From Lachnospiraceae bacterium UBA3632 (lineage in GTDB: Bacteria > Bacillota > Clostridia > Lachnospirales > Lachnospiraceae), in assembly GCA_002373975.1 (NCBI GenBank), contig DFKZ01000054.1:1-64000 (forward strand): a stretch of DNA of 64,000 bases, given 5' to 3'. Shown in pieces: positions 7,506 to 17,036 of this stretch (its first letter is position 1; every line of letters starts with the position of its first letter). Both the position numbers and the translations under genes were made by a program. The notes beneath the pieces were generated by a model. That model saw nothing but the letters and a program-made list of their open reading frames with translations, did not search any database and had not been told where the DNA came from.

Positions 7506-7946
7506 ATGAAGATCGATATCAAGCAGATAACGGAAGGTGAAGAGAGTGTAGTTATACGCTACAGGGATCTTACACCTTCCATAGGAAAGATAATATCCAT
7601 CATAAACGAAGAAGATAACAGGCTGAGGGGCAAAACCGAAGAGGGCGAAGTCTTCTTTTCAAAGGATGATATATTATATCTGGAATCGGTGGATGATAAG
7701 GTATTTGTATACACCGTAGATAAGGTGGTCCGCATCGATGGATCGCTCAATACCTTTCTTGCCGGGAATCAGGATGAATCCTTTTTCAGGTGCAGTAAAT
7801 CCATGATCATCAATGTGGGAAGGGTCACAGCCCTTAAAAGCCTTTCTTCAAACAGGATAGATGCAACGATGGAGGGCGGTGAGCATATCATCATTTCAAG
7901 GAGATATGCGTCGGATTTCAGAAGACTTTTGAAAGGGGACAGATAA
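7506..7946 (+). CDS. LytTR-type DNA-binding regulator (module 1)
   Basis: A 146-residue protein with a C-terminal LytTR domain (about residues 50-145, with 'DDILYLESVDDKVFVYT' and 'FFRCSKSMIINVGRV') and a short N-terminal segment but no receiver domain. Such stand-alone LytTR proteins pair with DUF3021 membrane proteins, as here: the next gene starts one base after the stop. The paralogous module at 12078-12954 flanks the other side of the same ABC cluster. It probably senses envelope or membrane signals through its partner and controls the neighbouring exporters. Confidence 0.85.
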   Translation: MKIDIKQITEGEESVVIRYRDLTPSIGKIISIINEEDNRLRGKTEEGEVFFSKDDILYLESVDDKVFVYTVDKVVRIDGSLNTFLAGNQDESFFRCSKSMIINVGRVTALKSLSSNRIDATMEGGEHIIISRRYASDFRRLLKGDR

Positions 7947-7947
7947 G

Positions 7948-8409
7948 ATGAAAAACAAAAAGAGAAAATCGCTGTGGGAAGCTTATCTGACCAGAGAGAT
8001 AGGAATAGAATTCAAGGCATGCCTGTATTTTTTTGCCATACTGTTTTATTACTGCGTATACAGGATCGCTTGCGGAGTGTTTGATGCCAATATTTTCCAT
8101 ATGGCAGAGATGATACTGTGCTGCTACATCATATGCTATATTCAGGTTTATCTGTTCGGGAATTTTGATGAGGCTGAGAAGCTAAAAGGCAGAGAGATCC
8201 TGGGACTTGGAGTATGTACCGCGCTCTATACCGCAGTTTCATTTATAGGAAAATGGTTTGACGGAAAGACGGGAGTTTATATTGGGTTTGCGGCCTACGT
8301 ACTGCTCCTGTATCTGTGCGTATTCTTAATATATAAAACAAAGAGAAAAATAGACGATAAAAAACTGAATGACGACCTTAAACTATTTCAGGCCGAACAC
8401 AAAAAGTGA
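7948..8409 (+). CDS. DUF3021-family membrane protein
   Basis: A 153-residue protein with four predicted membrane segments (about residues 25-47, 53-70, 88-105 and 110-130) and a basic cytosolic tail ending in the 'LNDDLKLFQ' pattern usual for DUF3021. The GGGG-containing ribosome binding site overlaps the end of the LytTR gene, so the two are co-translated. Family context (LytTR plus DUF3021) suggests it restrains or gates its regulator at the membrane. Confidence 0.8.
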   Translation: MKNKKRKSLWEAYLTREIGIEFKACLYFFAILFYYCVYRIACGVFDANIFHMAEMILCCYIICYIQVYLFGNFDEAEKLKGREILGLGVCTALYTAVSFIGKWFDGKTGVYIGFAAYVLLLYLCVFLIYKTKRKIDDKKLNDDLKLFQAEHKK

Positions 8410-8435
8410 ATGATAGCGGCTAAAATATGCATCTT

Positions 8436-8464
8436 ACGGGAACAGATATTGTTCCCGTTTTTTG
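8436..8464 (+). terminator. Intrinsic terminator after LytTR module 1
   Basis: ACGGGAAC/GTTCCCGT hairpin with a seven-base loop, followed by TTTTTTG. It separates the LytTR/DUF3021 pair from the ABC genes, which therefore need their own promoter or readthrough. Confidence 0.85.
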
Positions 8465-8502
8465 TTTCTGATATATGTTGATACAGAGACAAGGAGGTGC
8501 GT

Positions 8503-9198
8503 ATGAGCTACGTAATAGAGATAGATCATCTTACCAAAAGCTACGGAAAGAACCGTGGGGTTACGGATGTATCGCTTAAAGTGAAAGAGGGAGATATCTT
8601 TGGATTTCTGGGACCCAACGGTGCCGGCAAATCAACCACCATCAGATCCATGATGGGATTTCTGAAGTTTAACCAGGGAAGCATAAAGATCCTGGGAATG
8701 GACAGCGTGCGCGACAGGGAAAAGATCCTTAAGGAAGTCGGTTATATGCCCTCCGAGGCATGGTTTTATGATTCGATGAAGGTGTCGGAGGTCATAGCTT
8801 ATGCTGCCGAAATAAGAGGAAAAGACTGCCGGGATGAAGCGGAGAAGCTCTGCGAAAGACTCAAAGTGAACACGAATAAAAAGATCCGTGAGCTTTCATA
8901 CGGCAACAAGAAAAAAGTAAGCATAGTATGTGCAATGCAGCACAGGCCCAAGCTGTTTATATTTGACGAGCCCACCGGGGGCTTGGATCCATTAATGCAA
9001 AGGAGCTTTTTCGAACTGATAGGTGAATATGTGGATAAGGGCGCCACCTGCCTTCTGTCCACCCATGTATTATCGGAGGTTAACAAATACTGTAAGAGCG
9101 CGGCTATCATGCGGGACGGAAGGCTGACAATGCTTGACTGCCCCAATATCGATGATGACGCATTTTTGAAATTCTACGAAGACGAGGTGGAAATATGA
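8503..9198 (+). CDS. ABC exporter ATP-binding protein (ABC-2 type, system 1)
   Basis: A 231-residue ATPase. Walker A 'GPNGAGKST' is at residues 37-45. The signature motif reads LSYGN instead of LSGGQ, as in some antibiotic and bacteriocin efflux ATPases. Walker B 'LFIFDEPTGGLDP' is followed by 'STHVLSEV' with the switch histidine. The ATG at 8503, five bases after AAGGAGG, is preferred over an overlapping GTG at 8497. It overlaps the permease gene by four bases (ATGA). Together they should export a hydrophobic or peptide substrate; which one is unknown. Confidence 0.9.
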   Translation: MSYVIEIDHLTKSYGKNRGVTDVSLKVKEGDIFGFLGPNGAGKSTTIRSMMGFLKFNQGSIKILGMDSVRDREKILKEVGYMPSEAWFYDSMKVSEVIAYAAEIRGKDCRDEAEKLCERLKVNTNKKIRELSYGNKKKVSIVCAMQHRPKLFIFDEPTGGLDPLMQRSFFELIGEYVDKGATCLLSTHVLSEVNKYCKSAAIMRDGRLTMLDCPNIDDDAFLKFYEDEVEI

Positions 9199-9986
9199 TC
9201 AGAATATTTTTGAAAGAACTGAAGATGAATTGTAAGAGTCTTCTGATATGGAGCCTGGCAGTCGGCGGGATCGGACTTGCCTGTCTGCTTCTCTACAGCA
9301 GTATGGAGGGTGAGATAAAAGGCATGGCGGATGCTTTCTCGAATATGGGGATGTTCTCGGATGCATTCGGAATGAGCACGCTGAGTATCGCCACCATAAA
9401 AGGATATTTCGCTACAGAGGTTGGGACGGTTCACGGGCTGGGCGGCAGCATGTTTGCTGCTCTGACAGCGGCGGGAATGCTTTCAAAGGAAGAGGAGCTC
9501 CACACCGGTGAGTTTCTGTACTCATTTCCGGTATCGAGAAAAAAGATCGTGCTCGCAAAATCACTCTGCATTCTGTGCATGATCGCGTTTTTTACGCTTA
9601 TATGTACCGCGCTGTATGCATTGGGATTTGCACTGCTCGGTGAGGAGATCCCGGGCAAAGAGTTCATCACTTATATGGCGATGCAGTTTGTGATGGATAT
9701 CGAGATCGCGGGAGTATGCTTTGCACTTTCTTCCATGTTTTCAAAGACCAAGATCGGTGCCGCACTTGGCCTTGCACTTATCTTTTACGCATACGATCTT
9801 ATGGGCAGGGTAGTGCCGGATCTTAAAGATTACCTGTTTATCGGCCCCTTCTCATACTCAAATGCATCGGATATCTTTTCCGGTACGGATCTATCCGTAA
9901 AGGCCCTATGCTTCGGAGCCTGCCTGACCGTGATATGTGTGGTATTTGCATTTATCCATTACAACAGAAGAGATCTGTCGGCATAG
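9195..9986 (+). CDS. ABC-2 type permease (system 1)
   Basis: A 263-residue membrane protein with six predicted helices, starting inside the stop of the ATPase gene. The first helix (about residues 15-35) is followed by a loop of about 70 residues, then paired helices to the C-terminus, as in ABC-2 permeases that work as dimers. The segment 'EELHTGEFLYSFPVSRKKI' after the second helix is a typical cytosolic coupling region. It forms the transport pore of system 1. Confidence 0.85.
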   Translation: MIRIFLKELKMNCKSLLIWSLAVGGIGLACLLLYSSMEGEIKGMADAFSNMGMFSDAFGMSTLSIATIKGYFATEVGTVHGLGGSMFAALTAAGMLSKEEELHTGEFLYSFPVSRKKIVLAKSLCILCMIAFFTLICTALYALGFALLGEEIPGKEFITYMAMQFVMDIEIAGVCFALSSMFSKTKIGAALGLALIFYAYDLMGRVVPDLKDYLFIGPFSYSNASDIFSGTDLSVKALCFGACLTVICVVFAFIHYNRRDLSA

Positions 9987-10089
9987 TATCCAAATACAGC
10001 CCGTCCGGGTGAACGGAATGAACAAAGCTTCGCCGGATCTGTTTACGGGTTCCAATGCAACTTACATGTTAAAAAATACATCTTACTTT

Positions 10090-10121
10090 AAAAACTGTTT
10101 CCAAAAGGAAGCAGTTTTTTT
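10090..10121 (+). terminator. Intrinsic terminator
   Basis: AAAACTG-T-TTCC and GGAA-G-CAGTTTT arms with an AAAA loop, then a T run. It ends ABC system 1. Confidence 0.8.
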
Positions 10122-10191
10122 ATTGTATAGAAAAAGCAGAGCAAATTCCTTTAAAGGTATTAAGCGGAGACAAGAAAGAGGAGACAGAACC

Positions 10192-11166
10192 ATGAAAACA
10201 CTTGAAGTAAAAGGACTCACAAAAAGATACGGTAAATTCACTGCGGTGGATGGCATCACATTTGATGTTGAAAGCGGATCCATGATCGGCTTTCTGGGAG
10301 AAAACGGGGCGGGAAAGTCCACCTCCATTAACATGCTGTCGACCATCCTCACTCCGGATGATGGAGAAGCATTGATCTGCGGATACAGGCTCGGCAGGCA
10401 GGATATGGATATCAGAAGATCCATCGGAGTGGTATATCAGTCCAATGTACTTGACGAGATACTTACCGTTAAGGAAAACCTGATCCTTCGCTCGGAAATA
10501 AGAGGCCTATCCAAAGCGGAAATCAAAAGGAGGCTTTCCGAGCTTGGAGATCTGCTGAAACTGGGACCTATCATCAATAAGAGGTACGGTCTTTTATCCG
10601 GCGGGCAGAAAAGAAGATGCGAGATCGCACTGGCACTTATGAATTCCCCCAAGATACTTTTTCTGGACGAGCCGACGACGGGGCTCGATCCTGCCACAAG
10701 GGCTGATGTGTGGGAGGCGGTAAAATCGCTCAGATCATCCGAAGATATGACGGTGTTTCTGACAACTCACTACATGGAGGAAGCTGCCGCTGCGGACAAG
10801 ATAATCATCCTTGATAAAGGGAAGATACTTGCTGAAGGAACTCCCTTTGAACTGAAGGAAAAGTACGCTAAAGACAAGCTGAGGCTCTACTTTGACCCGG
10901 AAAAAGCAGCCGAAATGATCGGAAGGCTCAATAGGATAACAGATAAAGGTGATCTGCAAAGCCTGTCTGCCGCAGGTGGATGCGGAACCCCCGAAGAAGC
11001 GGTTAAACAAACCACCTACGGGGCAAGGCTGTATCTTAACAATTCTCTTGATGCGGTCGGGATAATAAATGTTTTAGGTGACAGTATAAACGGTTTTGAA
11101 GTGATCCAGGGAAATATGGATGATGTATTTTTAAATGTTACAGGTAAGGAGAAGGAGACGATATGA
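10192..11166 (+). CDS. ABC exporter ATP-binding protein (DrrA-like, system 2)
   Basis: A 324-residue ATPase with Walker A 'GENGAGKST' (36-44), a canonical LSGGQ signature, Walker B 'ILFLDEPTTGLDP' and switch 'TTHYMEEA'. A roughly 80-residue C-terminal extension resembles the DrrA/NodI-type regulatory tail. The start at 10192 follows a GAGGAGA site. Upstream in-frame codons extend to 9937 but run through the terminator of the preceding operon, so they were rejected. It overlaps the next gene by four bases (ATGA). Likely role: multidrug or lipid-linked export. Confidence 0.9.
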   Translation: MKTLEVKGLTKRYGKFTAVDGITFDVESGSMIGFLGENGAGKSTSINMLSTILTPDDGEALICGYRLGRQDMDIRRSIGVVYQSNVLDEILTVKENLILRSEIRGLSKAEIKRRLSELGDLLKLGPIINKRYGLLSGGQKRRCEIALALMNSPKILFLDEPTTGLDPATRADVWEAVKSLRSSEDMTVFLTTHYMEEAAAADKIIILDKGKILAEGTPFELKEKYAKDKLRLYFDPEKAAEMIGRLNRITDKGDLQSLSAAGGCGTPEEAVKQTTYGARLYLNNSLDAVGIINVLGDSINGFEVIQGNMDDVFLNVTGKEKETI

Positions 11167-12074
11167 GACAGTTTTGGGCATTGAATAAAAGAAATCTTAA
11201 GATATATTTCAGGGATTATTCCGCAGTGTTTTTCTCGTTTTTATCGGTAATAATCGTGATCGTGCTGACAGTGTTTTTCCTTGGAAATGTGGCGGAGAAC
11301 TCTATTCTTGAGCCTCTTAAGATGGTTCCCGGAAGAAATGCCGCTGAAGATGCGCAGGCGGTAAAGCAGATAGTGTACCTATGGACGGTTGCCGGCATTC
11401 TCACTATCAGCGCGGCGAGCATAACCCATGCATTTTACGCAAATATGATAAAAGACAGGAAAGATAATAAACTTAACTCAATCCTTGTAATGCCGATAAA
11501 CAGGAATCTCATAGTGCTTGCATTTGTTTTCGGCGCATGGTTTGCAAGCGTGATAATGGGGATCGTGACTCTTGTCATCACCGAGATAATAGGGCTTATC
11601 AAGGGATTTGAGCTCTTTTCCGCAGCTGAACATCTGCAGATACTCCTTTTGATATGTGTAAACTCATTTGTTTATTCTTCGATCATGTTCTTTTTTGCCA
11701 CACTTGGAAAGAGCGAAAGCGCATGGGGAGCTGTAGGGATCATAATAGGCACTCTTTCGGGATTTTTCGGAGGGATATATCTGGCTGTGGGCAACCTTAA
11801 CGAAAATATCGTGAGAGTGTTAAAATGCTTCCCCTTTATTTACGGAACCTCCGTTTTCAGGGAAGTGATGCTCAAAGGAACGGAAGATAAATTCTTTGCG
11901 GGACTGCCGGGAGAGATCAGAGAGGGAGTTGATGCCTCAATGGGTACTTCGCTGACAATATTCGAAAAGGAATTGTCCGGAGGAGGAAAAATAGGTATAC
12001 TGATTCTTGTAGGAATTTTATTCTGCATACTCTCAGCACTTATTCTTAAGGTTGGCAAAAGGAAAGACAGATAA
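11163..12074 (+). CDS. ABC-2 type permease (system 2)
   Basis: A 303-residue membrane protein with six predicted helices, the first at about residues 20-42, followed by a large loop. 'LNSILVMPINRNLIVLAFVFG' is the typical ABC-2 coupling and transmembrane boundary. It is translationally coupled to the ATPase by ATGA overlap and followed three bases later by a LytTR gene, giving the operon ATPase-permease-LytTR-membrane protein. Confidence 0.85.
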   Translation: MRQFWALNKRNLKIYFRDYSAVFFSFLSVIIVIVLTVFFLGNVAENSILEPLKMVPGRNAAEDAQAVKQIVYLWTVAGILTISAASITHAFYANMIKDRKDNKLNSILVMPINRNLIVLAFVFGAWFASVIMGIVTLVITEIIGLIKGFELFSAAEHLQILLLICVNSFVYSSIMFFFATLGKSESAWGAVGIIIGTLSGFFGGIYLAVGNLNENIVRVLKCFPFIYGTSVFREVMLKGTEDKFFAGLPGEIREGVDASMGTSLTIFEKELSGGGKIGILILVGILFCILSALILKVGKRKDR

Positions 12075-12077
12075 TCC

Positions 12078-12533
12078 ATGAAGATTACGATACTGACCCC
12101 GGGGCCGGATGAGGAAGACGAGATAATCGTTAAAGTAAAGGAACTCTCCGGCGATACCCTAAGCCTCATAAAGCGGCTCAAAGAGGGCGAAGAAAAAGAT
12201 AATATCGCGGGGTATACCGGAGAGAGCATTGTTATGATCCCGGTAGCTGAGGTTTATTATTTTGATGCGGTTGACAACAGAGTATATCTTTACACCAAAG
12301 ACAAATGCTATGAGGTGAAAAAGAAGCTTTTTGAGATCGAGGAAGAATATGAGAGTACATCATTTATCCGGGTTTCGAAAAACGCTGTTGTCAACATAAA
12401 AAAGATAGAGCGGCTGTTCCCCGAGTTTAACGGGAGGCTGGAGGCAAAGCTCAAAAATGGGGAGAGTATCATTATTTCGCGAAGCTATGTCCCCGCTCTG
12501 AAGCGCAAGCTCGGAATAGGAAAGCAGGTGTGA
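12078..12533 (+). CDS. LytTR-type DNA-binding regulator (module 2)
   Basis: A 151-residue paralogue of the regulator at 7506 with the same layout: a short N-terminal region, then a LytTR domain at about residues 55-150 ('AEVYYFDAVDNRVYLYTKDK' and 'FIRVSKNAVVNIKKIERL'). It has no receiver domain. It lies at the end of the system 2 operon, so it probably gives feedback on that operon. The ribosome binding site is weak, which suggests translational coupling to the permease. Confidence 0.85.
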   Translation: MKITILTPGPDEEDEIIVKVKELSGDTLSLIKRLKEGEEKDNIAGYTGESIVMIPVAEVYYFDAVDNRVYLYTKDKCYEVKKKLFEIEEEYESTSFIRVSKNAVVNIKKIERLFPEFNGRLEAKLKNGESIIISRSYVPALKRKLGIGKQV

Positions 12534-12534
12534 A

Positions 12535-12954
12535 ATGCCGGAATTCATTAAGAAATTCATTTCATTTTTTATAACGATAAACAGCGGGATCATGCTGGTC
12601 GTGGGGCTTTTTTCCATAGGAGATGACACGATGGCCGCAGACAGCATCTGGAAGATCTTTGTCATATCGGCCCTGACTGCGTTGGTGACTGCGGGGGTAT
12701 TTTCCATAAATCCGAAGAAGCCGATGAAAAGAGGCGTCAATATACTTATTTTCGCAGGTCATTTCGTTGCATTGTGCGCCATAGTTTTTATCGGAGGCAC
12801 GAAGTTCGGGTGGTTTGATTTTTCGCTTAAAGGCCTCCTGTGGGTTGCGGGAAGTGTAGGGATTGTATACGCTTTTACAGCGCTTATTTATATTCTTCTG
12901 GCCAACAAGGAAGTAAAGGATCTTAACAAAGCACTTAAGGATTACAAGGAATAA
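12535..12954 (+). CDS. Four-helix membrane protein, DUF3021-like partner of LytTR
   Basis: A 139-residue protein with four predicted membrane helices and a short charged C-terminal tail ('EVKDLNKALKDYKE'). Size, topology and position one base after a LytTR gene match DUF3021, although sequence similarity to the first copy is weak by eye. A role as membrane sensor or anchor for the regulator is inferred. Confidence 0.7.
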   Translation: MPEFIKKFISFFITINSGIMLVVGLFSIGDDTMAADSIWKIFVISALTALVTAGVFSINPKKPMKRGVNILIFAGHFVALCAIVFIGGTKFGWFDFSLKGLLWVAGSVGIVYAFTALIYILLANKEVKDLNKALKDYKE

Positions 12955-12973
12955 AAAAGGAGAGTCGACAGGT

Positions 12974-13162
12974 ATGGTACCATTTATTATTCTGGCGGTT
13001 GTCGGAGCAGCACTTCTGGCAGCAGGCATTATAATCAAAAAGAAATTCAGGATAGCCCTTATCATTGCAGGAGCCGTTATGCTTGCGATCGGAGGCACGA
13101 TGATCCTGCTTACGCTTTATTTTGCCTGGGCGGTTGCCAATGACGCCCCGGCGGTTTATTAA
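12974..13162 (+). CDS. Small two-helix membrane protein
   Basis: A 62-residue hydrophobic protein with two membrane helices (about residues 2-20 and 26-52) separated by a KKK turn. A GGAG site lies upstream. It is probably the last gene of the system 2 operon. No family was recognised. It could be an accessory or immunity-like peptide for the exporter, but nothing proves this. Confidence 0.6.
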   Translation: MVPFIILAVVGAALLAAGIIIKKKFRIALIIAGAVMLAIGGTMILLTLYFAWAVANDAPAVY

Positions 13163-13175
13163 GCAAAGAGATTCA

Positions 13176-13523
13176 TCAGGTGTGGGAAACATAGAAATCA
13201 GCTATCACCTGCATACAGTAGTCAATGTCCTTAAAGTCGGAAAAAGACAGACCGAATATAGCAAGCAGAAGCCTTACCAGCACAAATACGAGTATCACAA
13301 GTGCTATAGACACAATGCTTGTAACAATGCCCGGTACGTAAAACCTGCGTGCCGGCTTTTCTTTTGCGGATGCCATAAGCCCTATGATAAGGCCGGGAAG
13401 GGCGAATACCGGCAAAAGCAGAAGCGACATTATTCCAAATGTGAGAGAGAGCTTGCTCAGCTTGAAATGGCTCGGGACTTCCGAGGGCGAAACTCCGCCT
13501 ATTTTAGTATCGTTTACCGACAT
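13176..13523 (-). CDS. DUF4190-like two-helix membrane protein
   Basis: A 115-residue protein with two predicted helices (about residues 28-50 and 64-90) and the 'LSLTFGIMSLLLLPVFALPGLIIG' style segment seen in DUF4190 proteins. A GAGGAA site lies seven bases before the ATG at 13523. It is convergent with the 62-residue gene, with only 13 bases between. Function unknown. Confidence 0.65.
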   Translation of the reverse strand: MSVNDTKIGGVSPSEVPSHFKLSKLSLTFGIMSLLLLPVFALPGLIIGLMASAKEKPARRFYVPGIVTSIVSIALVILVFVLVRLLLAIFGLSFSDFKDIDYCMQVIADFYVSHT

Positions 13524-13693
13524 GGATGTTTCCTCGTATCATGGATGGCTCCCGCTGAAAAAGCGGGACGAATATGTAAAGCAACTATGGCCATTTTAAC
13601 ACATTGACAGAAGAACGCAAAAGTGTTTGTGCAGTGATTGTATGAAGTATTTCTCAAACAAATAAGCAGTAACCCGGTTAAACTCAAAATTCC

Positions 13694-13722
13694 TTGCGTG
13701 AAAGCCCTTTATATGCTACAAT
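13694..13722 (+). promoter_or_regulatory. Promoter of tig (and probably clpP-clpX-engB)
   Basis: TTGCGT (13694-13699), a 17-base spacer, and TACAAT (13717-13722) preceded by TGC as an extended -10. No heat-shock operator was recognised in the leader up to 13795. Confidence 0.7.
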
Positions 13723-13795
13723 CATTAGGATTGTGGCTTTATGGAAATACATTTCATAATACTTAAAAGCCGGACTTAAGGAGGATGAACGCAAA

Positions 13796-15088
13796 ATGAG
13801 CGTACAGTTAGAAAAATTAGAAGGAAGCATGGCAAAACTTACAATTACCGTGGAGGCCGATGTATTTGAGAAGGCTATGAACGGAGCATATCAGAAGAAC
13901 AAGGGCAGGATAAATGTTCAGGGATTCCGTAAGGGAAAGGCTCCCCGTGCAATAATCGAGAAAATGTACGGCCCCGAGATCTTTTATGATGATGCCGCAA
14001 ATATCTGCATTCCCGAAGCTTATGAGAAGGCATACGACGAGTGCGAGGAGGAGATCGTATCCCAGCCCGATATCGAAGTTGTTTCCATGGGTAAGGGCGA
14101 GCCACTTGTATTTACCGCAACCGTAGCTTTGAGACCTCCCGTAACCCTCGGAAAGTATAAGGGAGTAGAGGTTGAAGCAGCCGATGTCACCGTAAGTGAT
14201 GAGGAAGTTGAAGCCGCTATCGTAAGAGAGCAGGAAAAGAATGCCCGCACTATCGAAGTGACAGACCGCCCCGTTAAATCAGGCGATCAGACAGTTATCG
14301 ATTTTGAAGGATTTGTAGACGGCGTTGCATTTGAGGGCGGAAAGGGAACGGATTACCCTCTCACCATCGGCTCAGGTGCGTTTATCCCCGGATTCGAGGA
14401 TGCTCTTATCGGCGCTGAGATCGGAAAAGAGACGGACGTTAATGTTACTTTCCCCGAGGAGTATCAGGAAAAGAGCCTTGCAGGAAAGCCTGCAGTGTTC
14501 AAGTGCACTGTTAAATCCATCAAGGAAAAGGAACTTCCCGAGCTTAATGATGAGTTCGCTTCCGAGGTATCGGAGTTTGATACTCTTGCAGAGTACAAGG
14601 AGAGCGTAAAGGCCGATCTTGAAGTAAAGAAGCTTTCGGACGCAAAGGCTGCAAAGCAGGATGCGGTCATTGACAAGATCATCGAGGATTCCAAGATGGA
14701 TATTCCCGATGCAATGCTTCAGACAGAGCAGAAGAACATGATCAACGAGTTCGCTCAGAGAATGCAGGCTCAGGGACTTACTCTTCAGCAGTATATGCAG
14801 TTCTCCGGAATGGACAACGAGAAGTTTATGGAGCAGGTTAAGCCTCAGGCGCTTTCAAGGATCCAGTCCAGACTTGTTCTCGAGGAGATCGCAAAGGCAG
14901 AGAACATTACCGTAACAGAGGAAGACTACGAGGCAGAGCTTAAGACTATGGCAGAGGCTTATGCACTTGAGCTTGATAAGGTAAAAGATATGGTCGGCGA
15001 TGAAGGAAGAAAGCAGATCGAGAAGGATATTCTTGTGAAGAAAGCTCTCGAGTTCGCAGCTGACAACGCAAAAGAGATCAAGAAGTAA
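13796..15088 (+). CDS. tig: Trigger factor, ribosome-associated chaperone and PPIase
   Basis: A 430-residue protein of normal length. The N-terminal ribosome-binding domain carries the family signature 'GFRKGKAPR' near residue 43. Residues about 150-240 are the FKBP-type peptidyl-prolyl isomerase domain ('SGDQTVIDFEGFVDGVAFEGG'). The C-terminal half is the helical chaperone domain. It binds the ribosomal exit tunnel and shields nascent chains. It heads the classical cluster tig-clpP-clpX-engB, linking nascent chain folding with proteolysis. Confidence 0.97.
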   Translation: MSVQLEKLEGSMAKLTITVEADVFEKAMNGAYQKNKGRINVQGFRKGKAPRAIIEKMYGPEIFYDDAANICIPEAYEKAYDECEEEIVSQPDIEVVSMGKGEPLVFTATVALRPPVTLGKYKGVEVEAADVTVSDEEVEAAIVREQEKNARTIEVTDRPVKSGDQTVIDFEGFVDGVAFEGGKGTDYPLTIGSGAFIPGFEDALIGAEIGKETDVNVTFPEEYQEKSLAGKPAVFKCTVKSIKEKELPELNDEFASEVSEFDTLAEYKESVKADLEVKKLSDAKAAKQDAVIDKIIEDSKMDIPDAMLQTEQKNMINEFAQRMQAQGLTLQQYMQFSGMDNEKFMEQVKPQALSRIQSRLVLEEIAKAENITVTEEDYEAELKTMAEAYALELDKVKDMVGDEGRKQIEKDILVKKALEFAADNAKEIKK

Positions 15089-15106
15089 TTAACGGGAGGT
15101 TTAAAA

Positions 15107-15709
15107 ATGAGTTTAATTCCTTATGTCATTGAACAGACAAGTAAGGGCGAGCGCTCATATGATATTTATTCGAGACTGTTAAAGGACAGGATCATCTTCC
15201 TGGGAGAAGAAGTCAACGACACATCGGCAAGCATCGTTGTGGCTCAGCTCCTTTTCCTTGAGGCAGAGGATCCCGAGAAGGATATCCACCTTTACATTAA
15301 CAGCCCCGGAGGAAGCGTTACCGCCGGAATGGCAATATATGACACCATGCAGTACATCAAGTGCGACGTATCCACTGTATGCATCGGAATGGCTGCAAGC
15401 ATGGGAGCATTTCTCCTTTCGGGTGGTGCAAAGGGCAAGAGATACGCTCTTCCCAATGCAGAGATCATGATCCATCAGCCCCTCGGCGGAGCTCAGGGAC
15501 AGGCAACAGAGATCGAGATCGCCGCAAAGCACATACTCCGTACAAAGGAAAAGCTTAACAGGATCCTTGCAGAGAATACCGGAAAGCCTTACGAGCAGGT
15601 ATGCGAGGATACCGACCGTGACAACTGGCTCAGCGCTGATGAAGCATGTGAGTACGGCCTTGTTGACAAGGTCATCGCTCTTCACGACGCAGGCGAAGAG
15701 AAGAAGTGA
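15107..15709 (+). CDS. clpP: ATP-dependent Clp protease proteolytic subunit
   Basis: A 200-residue serine protease of family S14. The catalytic triad is readable: Ser98 in 'GMAASMG', His123 in 'MIHQPLGG' and Asp172 in 'DTDRDNW'. It forms the tetradecameric chamber that degrades substrates fed by ClpX, encoded 14 bases downstream. A GGGAGG ribosome binding site precedes the ATG. Complete, with no unusual features. Confidence 0.98.
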   Translation: MSLIPYVIEQTSKGERSYDIYSRLLKDRIIFLGEEVNDTSASIVVAQLLFLEAEDPEKDIHLYINSPGGSVTAGMAIYDTMQYIKCDVSTVCIGMAASMGAFLLSGGAKGKRYALPNAEIMIHQPLGGAQGQATEIEIAAKHILRTKEKLNRILAENTGKPYEQVCEDTDRDNWLSADEACEYGLVDKVIALHDAGEEKK

Positions 15710-15723
15710 TCAGAGGATAAAAA

Positions 15724-17004
15724 ATGGCTGGAAGAAAGATGGGGCCCGGCTCGGACGGAGTGAGATGCTCCTTCTGCGGAAAGACCCAAAGACAAGCTAG
15801 AAAACTTATATCCGGACCTGCCGGAATATACATCTGCGACGAGTGTGTGGACATATGCAGGGATATTATCGAAGACGAACTCGAAGATGAGGGAATTCCC
15901 AAACAGGAATACAAGGGCGATATCAAGCTCCTTAAACCCAAGCAGATAAGAGAATTTCTCGATGAGTATGTTATCGGCCAGGATGAAGCTAAAAAGGTGC
16001 TTTCGGTAGCGGTTTACAATCACTACAAGCGCGTAAAGTACAAGAAGAACATCGATGATGTGGAGCTTCAAAAGAGCAACATCCTGATGATCGGCCCCAC
16101 AGGATCTGGAAAGACATATCTTGCCCAGACTCTGGCAAAGATCATCAATGTTCCCTTTGCCATCGCGGATGCGACTACACTTACCGAAGCAGGTTATGTC
16201 GGAGAGGATGTTGAGAACATTCTGCTCAAGCTTATCCAGGCTGCGGACTATGATGTGGAGCGTGCGCAGTACGGTATCATTTATATCGATGAAGTCGACA
16301 AGATTACCAAAAAGAGCGAGAATGTATCGATCACCAGGGATGTATCGGGAGAAGGCGTTCAGCAGGCACTCCTCAAGATAATCGAGGGAACGGTTGCCAG
16401 CGTTCCGCCCCAGGGAGGCCGCAAGCACCCTCATCAGGAGCTTATCCAGATCGATACCACAAATATTCTCTTTATCTGCGGAGGCGCTTTTGACGGCCTT
16501 GAAAAGATAATTGAGGCGCGTCTTGACAGAAAGGCTATCGGTTTCAACACCGAGATAACCAAAAAGAACACCAAGGAGTTTGACGAGATCCTCAAGGAAG
16601 TGACCACGCAGGATCTTATCAAGTTCGGACTTATACCCGAGTTTATCGGCCGTGTGCCCATCAATGTGTCACTGCAGGGACTTGACAAGGAAGCGCTTGT
16701 GCGTATCCTGTGCGAGCCCAAGAATGCTCTTGTAAAGCAGTACAAAAAGCTCTTTGAGATGGACGGAGTCGATCTTTCGTTTGATGATGATGCCATCGAG
16801 CTTATCGCCGAAAAAGCATTCGAGAAGAAGACCGGGGCCAGAGGCCTTCGCACCATTATGGAAAAATCCATGATGAACGTGATGTACGAGATTCCTTCAA
16901 ACGACAACATAAAGAGTTGCCGCGTCACCAGGGAAGCGATAGAAGATGGCAAGGATCCCGAGGTATTCCTTATCGAGGATTTTGAGAACAAGAAATCGAG
17001 CTGA
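15724..17004 (+). CDS. clpX: ATP-dependent Clp protease ATP-binding subunit ClpX
   Basis: A 426-residue AAA+ unfoldase. The zinc-binding domain uses Cys15, Cys18, Cys38 and Cys41. Walker A 'GPTGSGKT' is at about 124-131, Walker B is '[10 protein letters not shown]', and 'GGRKHPHQE' and 'IPEFIGRVP' (sensor/RKH regions) are typical. It recognises tagged proteins and threads them into ClpP. It is co-transcribed with clpP and followed by engB. Confidence 0.98.
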   Translation: MAGRKMGPGSDGVRCSFCGKTQRQARKLISGPAGIYICDECVDICRDIIEDELEDEGIPKQEYKGDIKLLKPKQIREFLDEYVIGQDEAKKVLSVAVYNHYKRVKYKKNIDDVELQKSNILMIGPTGSGKTYLAQTLAKIINVPFAIADATTLTEAGYVGEDVENILLKLIQAADYDVERAQYGIIYIDEVDKITKKSENVSITRDVSGEGVQQALLKIIEGTVASVPPQGGRKHPHQELIQIDTTNILFICGGAFDGLEKIIEARLDRKAIGFNTEITKKNTKEFDEILKEVTTQDLIKFGLIPEFIGRVPINVSLQGLDKEALVRILCEPKNALVKQYKKLFEMDGVDLSFDDDAIELIAEKAFEKKTGARGLRTIMEKSMMNVMYEIPSNDNIKSCRVTREAIEDGKDPEVFLIEDFENKKSS

Positions 17005-17036
17005 AGTTAGATCTTATCAGCAAAAGCAGGATCGGT

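Noticed and set aside
9937..10191. N-terminal extension of the second ABC ATPase
   Set aside because: It would run through the preceding gene's end and a terminator. The ATG at 10192 has a proper ribosome binding site and gives a normal ATPase start.
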